Positions 46,504 to 55,248 of a stretch of 64,000 nucleotides of DNA are shown here, in pieces. Position 1 is the first letter of the stretch; every line of letters begins with the position of its first letter. Source of the stretch: Halobellus clavatus (GTDB lineage: Archaea > Halobacteriota > Halobacteria > Halobacteriales > Haloferacaceae); NCBI RefSeq assembly GCF_900107195.1, contig NZ_FNPB01000001.1, forward strand, positions 186,001 to 250,000, in the 5' to 3' direction. The notes under the pieces are model-generated. The model had not been told where the DNA came from. It searched no databases and saw only the letters and a list, made by a program, of their open reading frames with translations. A program made the position numbers and the translations under genes.

Positions 46504-47503
46504 CGCCGTCGCGGACGTCGGTCGCGTGCCCCACGGCGGCAGCGACGATCCCGATCTGCTCGACTTCAGCGCGAACACGAACCCCGTGCGACCCGCGGGC
46601 GTCGCCGACGCCTACGAGGCCGCGCTCGACGCGTCGACGCGGTACGCCGACGACCGCCCGCGGTTCCGCGCCGCCGCGGCCGACTACGTCGGGTGCGACC
46701 CGGCGACCGTCGTCCCGACTCCCGGGGGCCTCGCCGCGCTCCGGTTGGCGTTCGGCGTCACCGTCGGCCCGGACGACCGCGTGGCGGTCCCGGAGCCGAG
46801 TTTCGGCGAGTACGCCCGCGAGATCCGTCTGCAGGGCGGCGAGCCGGTCGGCGTCGCCCACGACGCGATCCTCGACATCGATCCGGAGGACTACGCCGCA
46901 GTAGTCGTCTGCACGCCGAACAACCCGACGGGTGAACGGCCCGAACTGGGGCGACTCAGGGACGCGCTCGCGGACTGCCGCGCGGCCGGCACGCCGCTCG
47001 TCGTGGACGAGGCGTTTCTGGACTTCACCGACGCGCCCGGTCTCGCGGGCGAGCGAGGCGCGATTGTCGCCCGCTCGCTGACCAAGATGTTCGGGCTGCC
47101 CGGGATTCGCGCCGGGTTCGCCGTCGCGACCGGTGACCTGGGCGAGCGGATCCGCGCGGCCCGTCCGGCGTGGTCCCTCTCGACGCCGGCCGCGGCGGTC
47201 GGGCGGCACTGCCTCGAGCAGACCGAGTTCGTCGAGCGGACGCGCGAGCGGGTCGCGAGCGAGCGTGAACGGCTGCGTGCGGCGCTGGCGGGACCGTACG
47301 ACGTGTTCCCCTCGGACGCGCCGTTCCTCCTCTTGGACGTCGGCGAGGCGTCAGTCGACGGCGTGCTCCGCCGCGCTCGCGACGCTGGGATCGCACTCCG
47401 GGACGCACGGACGTTCGCGCGACTGGATTCGCACGTGCGCGTGGCCGTTCGCCGACCGCACGAGAACGATCGGCTGCTCGCGGCGCTACTTGACGACCGA
47501 TGA
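46493..47503 (+). CDS. cobD: threonine-phosphate decarboxylase CobD-like PLP enzyme
   Basis: 336 residues from GTG 46493, whose peptide begins [15 protein letters not shown]. Fold-type I aminotransferase features: [12 protein letters not shown] near 24, [17 protein letters not shown] near 138, the PLP-contact VVDEAFLDF near 166 and the Schiff-base Lys in [17 protein letters not shown] near 192. CobD decarboxylates L-Thr O-3-phosphate to aminopropanol phosphate, the CbiB substrate. A GTG at 46412 would add 27 Gly/Ala residues lying in the cobT tail and is less likely. An HisC-like role is excluded mainly by the operon context. Confidence 0.88.
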   Translation: MDPDAVADVGRVPHGGSDDPDLLDFSANTNPVRPAGVADAYEAALDASTRYADDRPRFRAAAADYVGCDPATVVPTPGGLAALRLAFGVTVGPDDRVAVPEPSFGEYAREIRLQGGEPVGVAHDAILDIDPEDYAAVVVCTPNNPTGERPELGRLRDALADCRAAGTPLVVDEAFLDFTDAPGLAGERGAIVARSLTKMFGLPGIRAGFAVATGDLGERIRAARPAWSLSTPAAAVGRHCLEQTEFVERTRERVASERERLRAALAGPYDVFPSDAPFLLLDVGEASVDGVLRRARDAGIALRDARTFARLDSHVRVAVRRPHENDRLLAALLDDR

Positions 47504-48324
47504 GCGGATCCGAGCCTGATCGGGAGTTCGACGCCGAGACCGAACCGGTGTTCGACGCGACGGTCGCCGAGGAGGTCTGTCGACTGCGTCGACCGGGGAC
47601 GCGGTGGCTCTCGACGGGCTACGACGGCGGCGACTCCCGCGCGGACGCCGCGTATCTCTGCTCGGTGCCGGAGGGGTGGGACGACGTGGACATCGAACGC
47701 TACGTCGAGCGCCGTCGTCGGGACGCCGGGTTCGACGACACCGATCCCGGCCCCGCCCTGCTGACCGGCGTGTCGATGGGTCACGCTCACCGCGCCCGCC
47801 TCGGCCCAGTCGAGGCCGTCGCGACGGCCGGCCTGAGCAACCCCGCGGCGCTCCCGATCCCAGACGAGGGGCGAGTTGGTGACGGCAAGAACGCAGTGGG
47901 GAGCGGCGACGGCGGCGGCGAGAAGGCAGTGGGGACCGGCGACGACTCGAATCGGATCGGCACCGTCAACGTCGTCGTGGGCACGACGAGATCACTCGCA
48001 CCGGGCGCGCTCGCGAATCTCGTCGCCGTCGCGGCCGAGGCGAAGGCGGCGACGCTCCTGGCCCGGACCGGGTTCCCCGGCACGACCTCAGACGCCGTGG
48101 TGGCCGCCTGCGATCCCGCCGGCGAACGCGCCGCGTTCTCCGGGAGTGCGACCGCCGTCGGCGCCGCGGCGCGCGCCTGTGTCCGCGACGCGCTGCTGGC
48201 GGCACTCCGTTCGCGGTATGATACCGAACGCCCGCCGGCGTCGGTCGCAGACGCGGCCTACGGCGTCGTGACCGATGCCCGGGCGACGGTCTCGAATATC
48301 AACATCGATATCTCGAACAGATGA
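47500..48324 (+). CDS. cbiZ: adenosylcobinamide amidohydrolase CbiZ
   Basis: 274 residues, ATG overlapping the cobD stop (ATGA). Conserved CbiZ segments: RWLSTGYDGGDSRADAAY near 37, ALLTGVSMGHAHRARLG near 86, TAGLSNPAALP near 108, NVVVGTTRSLAPGALANLV near 155 and AKAATLLARTGFPGTTSDAV near 177. CbiZ cleaves the aminopropanol chain from imported cobinamide to give cobyric acid, which re-enters the CbiB route. A Gly/Asp/Lys-rich insert of about 30 residues (118-150) interrupts the fold in this protein. The C-terminus is unusually Asn/Ile-rich (SNINIDISNR). Confidence 0.88.
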   Translation: MSGSEPDREFDAETEPVFDATVAEEVCRLRRPGTRWLSTGYDGGDSRADAAYLCSVPEGWDDVDIERYVERRRRDAGFDDTDPGPALLTGVSMGHAHRARLGPVEAVATAGLSNPAALPIPDEGRVGDGKNAVGSGDGGGEKAVGTGDDSNRIGTVNVVVGTTRSLAPGALANLVAVAAEAKAATLLARTGFPGTTSDAVVAACDPAGERAAFSGSATAVGAAARACVRDALLAALRSRYDTERPPASVADAAYGVVTDARATVSNINIDISNR

Positions 48325-48330
48325 TTTATT
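48325..48330 (+). promoter_or_regulatory. TATA box of cbiA
   Basis: TTTATT overlapping the cbiZ stop region, 25-30 bp before the ATG at 48355. A GAGGAGG purine run (48343-48350) that could serve as a Shine-Dalgarno site also precedes the ATG, so cbiA may be expressed both leaderless from its own promoter and from operon read-through. Confidence 0.5.
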
Positions 48331-48354
48331 CCCGACTGCGACAGAGGAGGGGCA

Positions 48355-49683
48355 ATGCCGACTGAATCGGTTCCGTCGGACCTCCCCGGGGTCGTCGTCG
48401 CGGGGACGTCCTCGGGCGTTGGCAAGACCATCGCGACGCTGGCTGTCTGTCGTGCGCTCGAACGCGCGGGGAAGACGCCGGTGGCGGCCAAAGCCGGCCC
48501 CGACTTCATCGATCCGAGCCATCACGCCGCTGCGCTCGGCCGCCCTTCCCGAACCCTCGATCCGTGGCTCTCGGGAGATCGGGGGCTCCGCCAGGCGTAC
48601 GCTCGCGGGGCCGACGACGGCGACGTCTGTGTCGTCGAGGGGATGATGGGCCTCTACGACGGCGACGTGAGCACCGCCGCCGTGGCGTCGGCGCTCGACC
48701 TCCCGGTGATTCTGGTCGTCGACGCCAGCGGGGGGATGGAGAGCGTCGCCGCGACCGGACTCGGGTTCCAGCGGTACGCCGCGCACGTCGATCACGACGT
48801 CGACGTCGTCGGCCTCCTCGCGTCGCGTGCGCACAGCGGCCGTCACGAGCGTGGGATTCGTAACGCCATCGCGGAACTCAGGTACGTGGGTCGGATCCCG
48901 CCGCTTGACGGCCTCGAGATCCCCGACCGCCACCTCGGCCTCCACGCGGGCGACGAAGCCCCCGTGAGCGACGACGCGCTCGACGCCGCAGCGCGACAGA
49001 TCGAGACGGAGCGCCTGCTCGACATCGCGCGGCCGCCGGCGTTCGACACGACGCCCTCGCTCCGCGCCGCTGACGAAACGGGCGTTCGCGTCGCGGTCGC
49101 GACCGACGATGCCTTCCGGTTTATGTATCCGAGCACCGCGGACCGCCTGCGCGACCGCGCCGTCGTCGAACAGTTCTCGCCAGTCGCCGGCGATCCCGTC
49201 CCCGAGTGCGACGCCGTCTATCTCCCGGGCGGCTACCCCGAACGGCACGCGGCGGCGCTCGCGGCGTCACCGACGCTCGACGAACTGGGGGACCTCGCTG
49301 CCAGGGACGTGCCGATCTTCGGCGAGTGCGGCGGGATGATGATCCTCGGCGAGTCGCTCGCGACCGAGGAGGGCGATCACGAGATGGCAGGCATCCTGCC
49401 AGTTCAGACGCGGATGACGGACGCCCCCGCCGGCCTCGACCACGTCGGCGTTCGGGCCACCCGAGATACGCTCGTCGCGCCCGTGGGCGAAACACGCCGC
49501 GGGCACGAGTTCCACTACTCGTCGGCGGCGCCCGCATCCGACGCGCGCTACGCCTTCGAGATGGTCCGGGGGGCGGGGATCGACGGCGCGAACGACGGCC
49601 TCGTGGAGTACCGGACGCTGGGGACCTACACGCACTTTCATCCCGGATCGGGCGTGTTCGACTACCTGCTCGAAACGGTGTGA
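48355..49683 (+). CDS. cbiA: cobyrinic acid a,c-diamide synthase CbiA (CobB)
   Basis: 442 residues. An N-terminal P-loop/DTBS-like domain with VVVAGTSSGVGKTIATLAV at residues 10-28 and AAKAGPDFIDPSHHAAA near 43 is joined to a class I glutaminase domain with the nucleophile Cys in IFGECGGMMILG near 322 and HEFHYSS near 384. It amidates the a and c side chains of cobyrinic acid using Gln and ATP. The absence of CobQ-specific sequence and the position after cbiZ support CbiA. It is last in the cobalamin cluster, with a promoter of its own. Confidence 0.92.
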   Translation: MPTESVPSDLPGVVVAGTSSGVGKTIATLAVCRALERAGKTPVAAKAGPDFIDPSHHAAALGRPSRTLDPWLSGDRGLRQAYARGADDGDVCVVEGMMGLYDGDVSTAAVASALDLPVILVVDASGGMESVAATGLGFQRYAAHVDHDVDVVGLLASRAHSGRHERGIRNAIAELRYVGRIPPLDGLEIPDRHLGLHAGDEAPVSDDALDAAARQIETERLLDIARPPAFDTTPSLRAADETGVRVAVATDDAFRFMYPSTADRLRDRAVVEQFSPVAGDPVPECDAVYLPGGYPERHAAALAASPTLDELGDLAARDVPIFGECGGMMILGESLATEEGDHEMAGILPVQTRMTDAPAGLDHVGVRATRDTLVAPVGETRRGHEFHYSSAAPASDARYAFEMVRGAGIDGANDGLVEYRTLGTYTHFHPGSGVFDYLLETV

Positions 49684-49751
49684 GCGGGTGAGCGAGCGGG
49701 GCCGTCCGACGGCACCGCCCGTGCCAGCCGCGGCGACTGCGTCTCGCAGGG

Positions 49752-49757
49752 TTTATG
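49752..49757 (+). promoter_or_regulatory. TATA box of rpl37ae
   Basis: TTTATG preceded by GCAGGG, 28-33 bp before the L37Ae ATG at 49785; leaderless spacing. Confidence 0.45.
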
Positions 49758-49784
49758 CCGCCGCCCGGGGTAGAACGCGGTACT

Positions 49785-50054
49785 ATGGCCGACAATAAGG
49801 CGCGAACGACCGGCAGCGCCGGTCGCTTCGGAGCGCGATACGGGCGGGTCGCCCGTCGACGCGTGAAGGAGATCGAAGCGGAGATGCGGAACGCGACGGT
49901 CGACGAGGACGACGTCACCCGTCTGGAGCCCGGAATCTGGAAGAACGAGGAGACCGGCGAGGTCTTCACCGGCGGGACGTACCGCCCGCAGACCCCGGGC
50001 GGCACGCAGGTCCGCCGCTCCATCCGCGCCGCACTCTCCGGCGACGAAGAGTAA
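49785..50054 (+). CDS. rpl37ae: ribosomal protein L37Ae (eL43), zinc-less variant
   Basis: 89 residues, ATG at 49785. The N-terminal [19 protein letters not shown] and the C-terminal [13 protein letters not shown] and VRRSIRAAL are diagnostic of eL43. The zinc ribbon (two CxxC pairs) that normally lies between them is replaced by a Cys-free segment ([20 protein letters not shown]) of similar length, so no Zn can be bound; the strands flanking it (GIW...GEVFTGG) are retained. The gene heads a short block with rpo12, pcc1 and prefoldin beta, a conserved archaeal neighbourhood, so it is probably the functional copy. Confidence 0.92.
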   Translation: MADNKARTTGSAGRFGARYGRVARRRVKEIEAEMRNATVDEDDVTRLEPGIWKNEETGEVFTGGTYRPQTPGGTQVRRSIRAALSGDEE

Positions 50055-50090
50055 CGTACGCATCAGCCAACAGCCCCGACTACTATACAG

Positions 50091-50225
50091 ATGAGCTACA
50101 AGTGTTCCCGGTGTAAGCGCGACGTCGAACTGGACGAGTACGGCGGCGTGCGCTGTCCCTATTGCGGACACCGCGTCCTCCTGAAGGAGCGCGCACCGGA
50201 CGTCAAGGAAGTCCCGGTCGAGTAA
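50091..50225 (+). CDS. rpo12: DNA-directed RNA polymerase subunit Rpo12 (RpoP)
   Basis: 44 residues, too short for most ORF finders. The protein reads [20 protein letters not shown] then [19 protein letters not shown], with the CxxC...CxxC zinc ribbon of RpoP/Rpo12 and the usual basic RVLLKERAP tail. ATG at 50091, 36 bp after L37Ae; TAA at 50223-50225. Rpo12 bridges Rpo3 and Rpo2 in the polymerase core. The intact zinc site contrasts with the adjacent L37Ae. Confidence 0.95.
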   Translation: MSYKCSRCKRDVELDEYGGVRCPYCGHRVLLKERAPDVKEVPVE

Positions 50226-50246
50226 CGCTGGCTGCGTCCGCCGCCG

Positions 50247-50615
50247 ATGACAGCGCCAGAGTCACCCGCAGACGGCGACGACGTCGTTCACGCGGCAGCA
50301 ATCGATTTTACCTACCCGACCCAGCGGCGCGCTCGCATCGTCGCCGAGAGCGCGGGCGTCGAAGTCGGCGAGATCGACGACGATCGCTCGGGAGCCGAGC
50401 TCGTACACGAGGACGACCGCGTCAGCCTCGACGTCGAGGCGACCGACCTCGTCGCAGTGCGCGCGGGGCTGAACACGTGGCTACGACTCGTCGACGTCGC
50501 GGAGGCGGTCGCAGACGACGCCGCATCGCGAGGTCCCGAGAGCGTGCCAGCCGGCGACGACGCGTGCGGGGACGCACCGTCGAGTGAGAGCGCGACTCAC
50601 GGAGACGAGGGGTAG
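50247..50615 (+). CDS. pcc1: KEOPS complex subunit Pcc1
   Basis: 122 residues. The N-terminal 80 residues form a compact beta-alpha unit: AAAIDFTYPTQRRARIVAES, then GAELVHEDDRVSLDVEATDL and VAVRAGLNTWLRLVDVAEAV. This is the Pcc1 dimerisation subunit of KEOPS, which makes the N6-threonylcarbamoyladenosine modification of tRNA with Kae1, Bud32 and Cgi121. The acidic Ser/Asp tail (85-122) is likely disordered. The position directly after rpo12 is conserved in haloarchaea. Confidence 0.85.
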   Translation: MTAPESPADGDDVVHAAAIDFTYPTQRRARIVAESAGVEVGEIDDDRSGAELVHEDDRVSLDVEATDLVAVRAGLNTWLRLVDVAEAVADDAASRGPESVPAGDDACGDAPSSESATHGDEG

Positions 50616-50690
50616 CGGACGTGACGCGGTCGCCGCGTCCGCGAGCGGAGAATACGGGCCTTTTTCAGTCCGCATCCCGTCGCCACGGAT

Positions 50691-51080
50691 ATGCAGGGTA
50701 ATCTGCCGCCGGAAGCGCAAGAGAAACTCGAAGAGCTGCAGGACCTCCAGGACACCGCCCAGAAGGTGGCCGCCCAGAAGGAGCAGGCCGAGTCCACGCT
50801 CACCGAGTCGAAGACAGCGCTGGAAGCCCTCGAAGAGATCGACGAGGGGACCACGATGTACCGCGAGGTCGGCGAGCTGCTCGTCGAGACCGAGTACGAC
50901 GAGGCACACGAGGAACTCGACGACAAAGTCGACAGTCTCGAGATCCGCGTCGAACAGCTGACGAAGCAGGAAGAGCGCGTCGAAGAGCAGTTCGAGAGCC
51001 TCCAGCAGGAGCTCCAGCAGATGCTCCAGGGTGGCGCGGGCGGCGGCCCGATGGGCCCCGGCGGCGCCGGCGGCGCGTAA
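50691..51080 (+). CDS. pfdB: prefoldin subunit beta
   Basis: 129 residues. Two long coiled-coil helices (about 6-45 and 75-113, e.g. [20 protein letters not shown]) are joined by a beta-hairpin region around [15 protein letters not shown] (residues 55-70), the prefoldin beta layout. The C-terminus is Gly/Met/Pro-rich ([16 protein letters not shown]). It assembles with alpha subunits into the hexameric jellyfish chaperone that hands unfolded proteins to the thermosome. Confidence 0.92.
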   Translation: MQGNLPPEAQEKLEELQDLQDTAQKVAAQKEQAESTLTESKTALEALEEIDEGTTMYREVGELLVETEYDEAHEELDDKVDSLEIRVEQLTKQEERVEEQFESLQQELQQMLQGGAGGGPMGPGGAGGA

Positions 51081-51084
51081 GTCG

Positions 51085-51330
51085 ATGCCGAGTGACGAAA
51101 CGGTCGTCCAGACGGCCGCCGAGGCCGCAGAGGGCGTGATTCTCGCCCACTACAAGCAGTCGGAACTCACCGACTTCGACGTGACTGTGACGTTCGAAGA
51201 GGGCGTTCTCGACGTCGACGTCTACGTCAACGCCCCCGACGACGCCGACGAGGACGAGCAAGCCGTCGCCGACGAGGCCGCGCGCACGGCGCGCGACGCC
51301 GTCGACGAACTGTTCGAAGACGACGGCTGA
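51085..51330 (+). CDS. DUF3194-like archaeal protein
   Basis: 81 residues, starting 5 bp after the prefoldin stop. A single small alpha/beta domain: an N-terminal helix (ETVVQTAAEAAEGVILAHYK), strands DFDVTVTFEEGVLDVDVYV and a C-terminal acidic helix. A DUF3194 protein next to prefoldin beta is a common archaeal arrangement; its function is unknown. It is likely co-transcribed with pfdB. Confidence 0.78.
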   Translation: MPSDETVVQTAAEAAEGVILAHYKQSELTDFDVTVTFEEGVLDVDVYVNAPDDADEDEQAVADEAARTARDAVDELFEDDG

Positions 51331-51366
51331 CACCGGCACCCGGCCGGCCCGATTCGAACTCGCGCG

Positions 51367-53271
51367 TTACGCGAACAGGAATATCAAGATACTGACAGCC
51401 ACGGCCGCGAGGATCACCGAGACGGCGAACGCGCCGCCCAGCGCGACGACGGCGTTGGCGTGGCTGGCGAGCGTCTCGGTGCGGTCGTTCCCGAAGACAG
51501 TCACCGCCGCGCGCTCGACAGCCACCCCGGCCTCGACCGGCTCGCAGTCCGCACGGGCCTCGGCGACGAGGTCGCTGACCAGGCGTTCGAGCTCCGCCGA
51601 ATCGAGGGCCGCACCGACCTGATTGTCCGCCTCGACGCTGTTGACGATGTGGGTGTCGGTCGTCATCACCTCCGCCTCGTCGAGGGGCCCCTCGGCGACG
51701 ACCGCGTCGTGGAGTTCGCCGCGAAGCCCGGGCTCCATATTGTTGCCGTCGATCAGCACGTACGCTGTCTCCTGCCCGTCCACGACCGTGACAGCGACGC
51801 GAATCCCGAGCGGGCCGATCCCGTCGGCTGGCTCCCACGGGGTCTCGTCCCAGGCGACGCCGAGTTCGATGTCGCTGCGGTCGGCCGTCGAGAGCCGCTG
51901 ACCGGTGATGCCGGCCGCCCCGATCATATCGAACGCGCGCTGTGAGCCGGGCGTGACGTGGCCCAGATCCGGGCCGTTCAGGCCGTCGTTGGAGTTGTGG
52001 GCATCGACGAGGACGACGTTGTCGAGGCCGCTTGTGCGTGCTTCTGCGGCCGCAGAGAGCCCGACACCGTACTCCACGTCGTCGGCAAAGCCGGGCGCGT
52101 AGGTCGACACCAGGAGGGCATCGTCGCCGAAGGCCTGCCCCAGCATCGAGTTCTCGCCCGATTGGACGCGGACACTCTGCGTCGCTGCCGTGTCGTAGGA
52201 GATCCGGTCGGCCGCCGTTCGCGCGGCGTCGAGGATCGTGTCGACCTCCCGTTCGGTCACGAGATTGAAGTCGTGGCCGGCGGTGGCGTGCGGCGGGAAG
52301 ACGAGCGCCGAGCAGTCTCGTGCGACCCGCTCGGGGAAGTTACCGCCGCCGATCTCGCCCATCGGGCCCGGGTGGATCATCGGGAGGACGAACCGGGCCT
52401 TTTCGCCCTCCGGAGTGCGGAAGGAGAGAACCGAGACGGGCACCAGCGCTTCCTCGCCCAGTTGCTGGAAGAACTCCTCGAGTTCGCGGGACCCCTCGGC
52501 GACGTGGCCGACGAAGCCGCGGAGGAAGTCGAGCATCGAGACCCCGAGGCTCCGCCGCCACGGCCGATCGACGGCGACGATGAACGCGTAGACCGCCAGC
52601 GCGTAGAGTCCGCAGGTGACCCCGAGAAGGACGAAGTGCTGCGCGGAGATCGCAGACAACTCCGCCGGCGCGTCCGCCGAGCGCGCCAGGTAGGGCATCA
52701 GGTAGACGTCGAGGAGCGACCCGCCGACTTCCAAGAGGCGGAGCGTGCCGCTGTAGATGAACAGCAGAGCGGCGGCGGCGGCGGTCTGGAGGCTCGCCGG
52801 AATCGACGCGATCAGGAGTGACGAGCGCGAGACCGCCATCACGACGAGCAGGCGGAAGGCGAACACCGACGCGAGCGCGATGACCAGCGCGTCGAAGACG
52901 AACCGCTGTCCGAGGCCGGTGAATACCGAGACGATCGCCGCACCCGTGACGATCGCGACGACGATGACCTCCGAGATCAGCGCCAGGAGCGACGAACGGT
53001 TGTGCGTGAGTTTGCCGCCGACGAGACGGTCGAGGCCGGTCGTGCCGAACGCCGCGACGACTGTCGGGATCCCGATGAAGAAGATCCCCTCCCACGCGTC
53101 GCGACCAAAGAAGAACAGGCCGCGCCACGAGCGGGCGTAGACACCGGAGTCGAACGCAGCGACTCCGGCGACGGCGGCGATGAGGAGGGCGAACGCGAGA
53201 CTGGTGTACCACCTCGGTGCACGGAAGATGAACCGAGACAGGCCGGCAAGATCGCTTTGTGTGGATGTCAT
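51367..53271 (-). CDS. DUF2070-family membrane protein
   Basis: 634 residues. About seven transmembrane helices occupy residues 18-260. A large soluble domain (about 270-590) follows with MIHPGPMGEIGGGNFPERVA, FPPHATAGHDFNLVTEREVD, VLVDAHNSNDGLNGPDLG and VLIDGNNMEPGLRG. One C-terminal helix (about 608-634) closes it. The His/Asp-rich conserved segments look like a metal-dependent hydrolase site facing one side of the membrane. This is the archaeal DUF2070 family; no biochemical role is known to me. It is convergent with the DUF3194-like gene. Confidence 0.85.
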   Translation of the reverse strand: MTSTQSDLAGLSRFIFRAPRWYTSLAFALLIAAVAGVAAFDSGVYARSWRGLFFFGRDAWEGIFFIGIPTVVAAFGTTGLDRLVGGKLTHNRSSLLALISEVIVVAIVTGAAIVSVFTGLGQRFVFDALVIALASVFAFRLLVVMAVSRSSLLIASIPASLQTAAAAALLFIYSGTLRLLEVGGSLLDVYLMPYLARSADAPAELSAISAQHFVLLGVTCGLYALAVYAFIVAVDRPWRRSLGVSMLDFLRGFVGHVAEGSRELEEFFQQLGEEALVPVSVLSFRTPEGEKARFVLPMIHPGPMGEIGGGNFPERVARDCSALVFPPHATAGHDFNLVTEREVDTILDAARTAADRISYDTAATQSVRVQSGENSMLGQAFGDDALLVSTYAPGFADDVEYGVGLSAAAEARTSGLDNVVLVDAHNSNDGLNGPDLGHVTPGSQRAFDMIGAAGITGQRLSTADRSDIELGVAWDETPWEPADGIGPLGIRVAVTVVDGQETAYVLIDGNNMEPGLRGELHDAVVAEGPLDEAEVMTTDTHIVNSVEADNQVGAALDSAELERLVSDLVAEARADCEPVEAGVAVERAAVTVFGNDRTETLASHANAVVALGGAFAVSVILAAVAVSILIFLFA

Positions 53272-53309
53272 AAGAGAATCTGATCGGCGGAGCGGTCGCA
53301 GCGTCCGGA

Positions 53310-53858
53310 TTACTCGCAGATGTCGATGAAGTTGCGGAAGACCTCCTCGCCGCGCTCAGTGTGGGCGACCTCCGGGTGCCACTGCACGCCGTAGCGGTCG
53401 CGGTCGGGATCGCTCATCGCCTCGACGTCGCAGACGTCGGACGTCGCCGTGTGCGAGAAGCCCTCGGGGACCTCTTTGACCTCGTCGGCGTGACTCGCCC
53501 ACACGCGGGTCCTCGGCGCGAGCGAGCCGACGAGCGGGTCGTCACCGTCGAGGATGTCGACGTCGACGTCCGCGTAGCCGCCGTAGTCACCGGAGTCGAC
53601 TCTCCCCCCGAGTTCGTCCGCGAGGATCTGCATCCCGAGACAGATCCCGAAGACGGGGATTTCGAGGTCGAGGTACGCGGGGCAGTTGCCGATGTCGTCG
53701 ATGTCCGGCCCGCCCGAAAGGACGAGTCCGTCGGCGTCGATCTCCTCGGGCGGCGTGTCGTTGTCGACGAGTTCGACGTCGACGCCGAGGTCCCGGAGCG
53801 CGCGTCGCTCGAGGTGCGTGAACTGACCGTGGTTGTCGATGACGACGATGCGGGTCAT
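53310..53858 (-). CDS. guaAa: GMP synthase glutaminase subunit
   Basis: 182 residues, ATG at 53858. A class I glutamine amidotransferase: VVIDNHGQFTHLERRALRDL at the start, oxyanion strand LVLSGGPDIDDIGN near 47, nucleophile Cys in VFGICLGMQILADELGG near 72 and the His-Glu pair in YGVQWHPEVAHTERG near 157. In archaea GMP synthase is split, and this subunit supplies ammonia to the ATP-pyrophosphatase subunit encoded elsewhere. The upstream extension of the frame (to 54002) is Arg/Gly-rich and judged non-coding. Confidence 0.93.
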   Translation of the reverse strand: MTRIVVIDNHGQFTHLERRALRDLGVDVELVDNDTPPEEIDADGLVLSGGPDIDDIGNCPAYLDLEIPVFGICLGMQILADELGGRVDSGDYGGYADVDVDILDGDDPLVGSLAPRTRVWASHADEVKEVPEGFSHTATSDVCDVEAMSDPDRDRYGVQWHPEVAHTERGEEVFRNFIDICE

Positions 53859-54053
53859 CAGTTGGGGACAGTACACCGAACAAGGCCAAAAAGCGCCCGG
53901 TCTGCGTGCGTACGGCGTGCCCGGTCCTGCGCGGCCGACGCCGCGAGAGGTGCCCGGTCTCCGCAGGCGACGGGCCCCGCCGACGTGACAGCCGATTCTC
54001 ACGAGCGGAGAACGGTGTCAGGAGCTAACACTATTGCGTCCCTACCCCCGCGT

Positions 54054-54488
54054 ATGCACCTGCTACTGCCATTCGACATCGTTCCCGTAGAGAGCCGGGT
54101 GCCACAGAGCGCCTTCGGGGTATCGCCGACGAGCGAACGGGCGGTCCGGTACGCGTTCGAGGTGTTCGGCCGTCACGACGACCTCAGCGTGACGGCGGTC
54201 GAACTCTCCGCTGAGACGATCAGCCTCGAGGAGAATCTGGGCGTGGCCGACATCCGGTCGCTAGCGAACGAACGGGACGTCGACGCGGACATCCGCCAGC
54301 ACTCGGTGACCGACGTCGACTCGATGGCGTCCCTCCGGGAGGAGATCCTCGACATCGTCGAGACCGAGGACGTCGACGCGGTGGTGATGGGCTACGAGGA
54401 AGCGTCGTTCGACGACGCGGCGTTCGCCGGAAGCACCGTCGAACAGGTCTTAGCGGAGCGAGGCGTCCCCGTCGTCTTGGTCCCCTGA
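54054..54488 (+). CDS. universal-stress-protein (UspA) family protein
   Basis: 144 residues from ATG 54054: HLLLPFDIVPVESRVPQSAF, a Usp-like first strand, then a helix with SERAVRYAFEVFGRH, strands with LSVTAVEL, and VDAVVMGYEEASFDDAAFAG followed by STVEQVLAERGVPVVLV, the usual Usp C-terminal end. The ATP-binding G2xG9xGS is not clear, so it may be a non-nucleotide-binding Usp. It is divergent from guaAa across a promoter region. Confidence 0.78.
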   Translation: MHLLLPFDIVPVESRVPQSAFGVSPTSERAVRYAFEVFGRHDDLSVTAVELSAETISLEENLGVADIRSLANERDVDADIRQHSVTDVDSMASLREEILDIVETEDVDAVVMGYEEASFDDAAFAGSTVEQVLAERGVPVVLVP

Positions 54489-54588
54489 ATCGGTGATCGA
54501 GTCCCCGGAGCGATACGGGTGAACGCGGGCATCGCCGGCGGCCGCGACGGTCACCGCTCGGAATCGGCGTCGTCGTCGGTCGCGACCG

Positions 54589-55131
54589 TCACCCCTCGGA
54601 ATCGCCGTCGCGGCGCTCCCGCGCGGAGGTGAAACCGAACTCCGACTGTTCTTTCGCGCGGCGTTCCTCGCGGGCCGCGAACGCGTCCGGGTCGGGTTCG
54701 GCGTCGTCGTCGATCCGGGCGAACGACTCGTGGATCTTCGCGTGACACCACCGGCACAGCGCGACCGTGATCTCGTGCGTCGGGTCCCCGTCCTCCCCCT
54801 GACCGCTCGCGCTCCCGTACGAGAGGTGGTGTTCCTCCAGGAGGGGCCGCGAGTCGTCGTGAGCCATCCGAACCGACTCCAACCCGCAGCGGACGCACGC
54901 ACGGCCGTCCGTCGTCGAACGGTAGTGCGGACAGTCGCGGAACTCCCGGTCGTCGTCGGCCGCCACGCAGTCGTAGTCGGCGCGGCGGCGGGCGGCGGCG
55001 AACTCCGGATCGTCGCCGGCGCGGGTCAGCGCGAATCGACACCGCCCGTCGTCGGTGAGGTGATCACAGACCCCGGCGTGGTCGTAGGGGTCGTCGACGC
55101 CGACCGGCGTGCCTGTTGGCGTCTCCCGCAT
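54589..55131 (-). CDS. HNH-like zinc-finger protein
   Basis: 180 residues, ATG at 55131. The middle carries ACVRCGLESVRMAHDD, then LLEEHHLSYG and ITVALCRWCHAKIHESF, i.e. CxxC...HH...CxxCH..H, the spacing of an HNH endonuclease (ggamma-type zinc with His pair). The N-terminal 80 residues contain further Cys/His pairs (GVCDHLTDDGRCRF, DCPHY). The C-terminal region is charged and helical. It could be a nuclease or a zinc-binding relative; similar proteins are seen in haloarchaea without a known role (I believe DUF7097). Confidence 0.68.
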   Translation of the reverse strand: MRETPTGTPVGVDDPYDHAGVCDHLTDDGRCRFALTRAGDDPEFAAARRRADYDCVAADDDREFRDCPHYRSTTDGRACVRCGLESVRMAHDDSRPLLEEHHLSYGSASGQGEDGDPTHEITVALCRWCHAKIHESFARIDDDAEPDPDAFAAREERRAKEQSEFGFTSARERRDGDSEG

Positions 55132-55219
55132 AGGCGACGGCTCCGGCTTCCGGGGAGTTGAATCCGCCGGTGCGCCCGGAGTCGAACGCGCGGGGAACCG
55201 CCACACCCCAGCCGAGCGA

Positions 55220-55225
55220 TTTATC
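55220..55225 (+). promoter_or_regulatory. TATA box of the DUF192 gene
   Basis: TTTATC with a CGAG-type BRE just upstream, 24-29 bp before the GTG at 55249; leaderless spacing supports that GTG as start. Confidence 0.48.
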
Positions 55226-55248
55226 CGCCCGGCCGCAGACCGGGGCCT

